23,936 nt of DNA, taken from the NCBI GenBank assembly GCA_049644265.1, contig JBARRO010000050.1, positions 1 through 23,936 of the forward strand, given 5' to 3'. A program made the position numbers and the translations under genes. Under the pieces are notes generated by a model. The model saw only the letters and a program-made list of their open reading frames with translations. It did no database searches and had not been told where the DNA came from. Position 1 is the stretch's first letter, and every line of letters starts with the position of its first letter. The DNA comes from JBARRO01 sp049644265. GTDB lineage: Bacteria; Bacteroidota; Ignavibacteria; UBA10030. Below, piece after piece: positions 22,599-23,936 of the stretch.

Positions 22599-23936
22599 TC
22601 ACATCGGTTCACCAAGCAACTCTTCCGCCGCATGGACCAGGAAGATGTAGCTCGACGCGGCATTCACCACGTACTCATTTTCGCCCCAGAGGAAAGGCCA
22701 ATCCTCTTTGTTTTCCGGAAAATCCGGCTTAAGGACCAGCACACCTGGAACAACTCCTCCATTTATGAATGTGAAATCGGCACGGTTATTCCCGTATGCG
22801 ATCTTCTTGGATACTGTGCCGACGCCCGAAATAAACGAAATGTCCGACCCCGGATGACAACCATAAAGATAATTCAGACCTGCAAAGACTGACTCCTTGT
22901 CGATAAGGCCGGGAAATTCTCTGTAAAGGTAGTAGTTCGTGGTGGCAAATCCCAGAACCGCTCCCGCACCTCCCCACCCACCTGTGGTGATCGGCACACC
23001 AAACGGGTTCTGCAAGTGCAACGAGTCGGTATTCGCTCTGAATTTTCTCACGAGTGATTCCAGTTTCGATCGGTACGACGGTTCCATGAAAGGAACAGCC
23101 CGGATCGCCATCGCCGCCATGAATAGGAATCGTGTTTCGACCCACGGCATGAGCTCGTTAATTCTGGCCGCATACCTCTTCTCTTTTGTACAGATCAAGA
23201 GTTCCAGGGCCGCCTTGAACTCTTCTTCTTCCAATTGCCCGCCCGTTGTGTTGCCATGGTGGAACAGGTCGGGAGCGTGGGAATGCTCCTCGTCCCAGAC
23301 TCTGCGAGCCACAGCAGCGCATTCGTCGGCCAGGGAGTCGTTGTATCCCCGCATCGCCCGACTCGCCGCAGCAAGGGCTGCGATCGATCCGTAATTGAGC
23401 GGAGTCGATTTGCTCGTGAACGCCCATCGGTCGTCAAACGTGCCGCTTGTGAACCCGTCCGATTGCAGACTGTCGAGCTTTGAGTTGTAAACGAGGTTGT
23501 CAGTTTTCGTGGAGGCATCGCCCAGATGCGTGTACTGAGAAAGATGCGCCTCGACGATTCCGTTCACCGCATGGCCCACTGCCCGATGCTGCGCGAGGAG
23601 CTGTAAAGTGCCGTGCTCGATCTGCTGAAGGATGTCCGGCTTGCCGTCCGGGTGATGCATGTCAACGAACCGGGTTTTCTGGTCGATCGTCGTTTCGTCT
23701 CGCTGAGGATGGAATCGTTCCCACGTTTGAACAAGACTCAACACGACCGCATAATGCGTCTGTGTCCTCAAGTCATAATCGCCGGCATCATACCATCCCC
23801 CCACATTCAGGCCGGGAATGTGCTCGCCCGGTTTGTACGGGGAATCCGTCGTCGGACCTTGGGCATACAGATCGAAGTGTTCATGATTCACGGGTGCCTG
23901 AAGTGCATCATCGAGATGGGCCACACCGTGCCAGAC
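22599..23936 (-). CDS. GH9 family glycoside hydrolase, 5' end cut by the window edge
   Basis: The frame is open to the window edge, giving 445 residues beginning VWHGVAHLDDAL; the N-terminus (signal peptide and Ig-like domain expected) is missing. GH9 hallmarks are NVGGWYDAGDYD, containing the catalytic-base aspartates, the substrate-site segment LNYLYGCHPGSDISFISGVG, and the terminal WGENEYVVNAASSYIFLVHAAEEL, with the Glu proton donor in the ENE motif. GH9 enzymes hydrolyse beta-1,4-glucans, and some act on xyloglucan or on short oligosaccharides. In a pectin locus this may process cell-wall hemicellulose entangled with pectin. The end is followed by the tandem repeats. No sorting tail is present, so type IX secretion is not indicated. 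Confidence 0.92.
   Translation of the reverse strand, partial: VWHGVAHLDDALQAPVNHEHFDLYAQGPTTDSPYKPGEHIPGLNVGGWYDAGDYDLRTQTHYAVVLSLVQTWERFHPQRDETTIDQKTRFVDMHHPDGKPDILQQIEHGTLQLLAQHRAVGHAVNGIVEAHLSQYTHLGDASTKTDNLVYNSKLDSLQSDGFTSGTFDDRWAFTSKSTPLNYGSIAALAAASRAMRGYNDSLADECAAVARRVWDEEHSHAPDLFHHGNTTGGQLEEEEFKAALELLICTKEKRYAARINELMPWVETRFLFMAAMAIRAVPFMEPSYRSKLESLVRKFRANTDSLHLQNPFGVPITTGGWGGAGAVLGFATTNYYLYREFPGLIDKESVFAGLNYLYGCHPGSDISFISGVGTVSKKIAYGNNRADFTFINGGVVPGVLVLKPDFPENKEDWPFLWGENEYVVNAASSYIFLVHAAEELLGEPM

Overview
The window looks like chromosome from a Gram-negative bacterium of the Bacteroidota/Ignavibacteriota/Chlorobiota branch. Two proteins end in a Por (type IX) secretion sorting domain of the QNYPNPFNP...GREV...GVYFYRL type. 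There are also PorV/PorQ-like and FadL-like outer-membrane barrels, and a TonB-dependent receptor with a carboxypeptidase-regulatory-like N-terminus. No SusD is present, which argues against a classical gut Bacteroides and for an Ignavibacteria-like relative. The lineage is inferred from protein style, not from a marker gene.

Every gene I can support lies on the minus strand, so the locus is transcribed from the right edge to the left. Together they form a pectin-utilisation locus. In transcription order: a GH9 glycosidase (5' end cut by the window edge); a 405-bp non-coding stretch with three structured tandem repeats; an acetyl/feruloyl-esterase-like alpha/beta hydrolase; a NodB-fold deacetylase; a 240-bp array of degenerate 7-bp repeats; a GH105 unsaturated uronyl hydrolase; an ExuT-like hexuronate MFS transporter; a 269-bp intergenic region with several palindromes; GH43; GH28; a 146-bp inverted-repeat element containing a terminator-like hairpin; a TonB receptor; a 799-aa exported protein; a PorV-like barrel; a FadL-like barrel; a CE12 acetylesterase fused to a ThuA/GATase-like domain; a 523-aa type IX-secreted protein of unknown function; a PL1 pectate lyase with a sorting tail; a second alpha/beta hydrolase; and the first 42 codons of a CE8 pectin methylesterase.

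A working model, which is inference: the pectate lyase, carrying a sorting tail, acts at the cell surface. Acetyl and methyl groups are removed by the CE12, CE8, CE4-like and alpha/beta hydrolase enzymes. Oligomers enter through the TonB receptor group. GH28, GH43 and GH105 then act, probably in the periplasm, and the MFS protein imports uronates. Many junctions overlap by 1-4 bp (ATGA, TGATG) or are only a few bases apart, which supports polycistronic expression and translational coupling.

The most unusual material is non-coding or invades coding sequence. It comprises a heptamer array between the deacetylase and GH105 genes, a related five-unit heptamer run inside the pectate lyase sorting-domain codons, three 124-bp repeats whose pairing arms show a compensatory change, and a MITE-like element that supplies the end of the GH28 reading frame and contains two mutually exclusive hairpins. 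I see no tRNA, rRNA, CRISPR array, transposase gene or convincing plus-strand gene.
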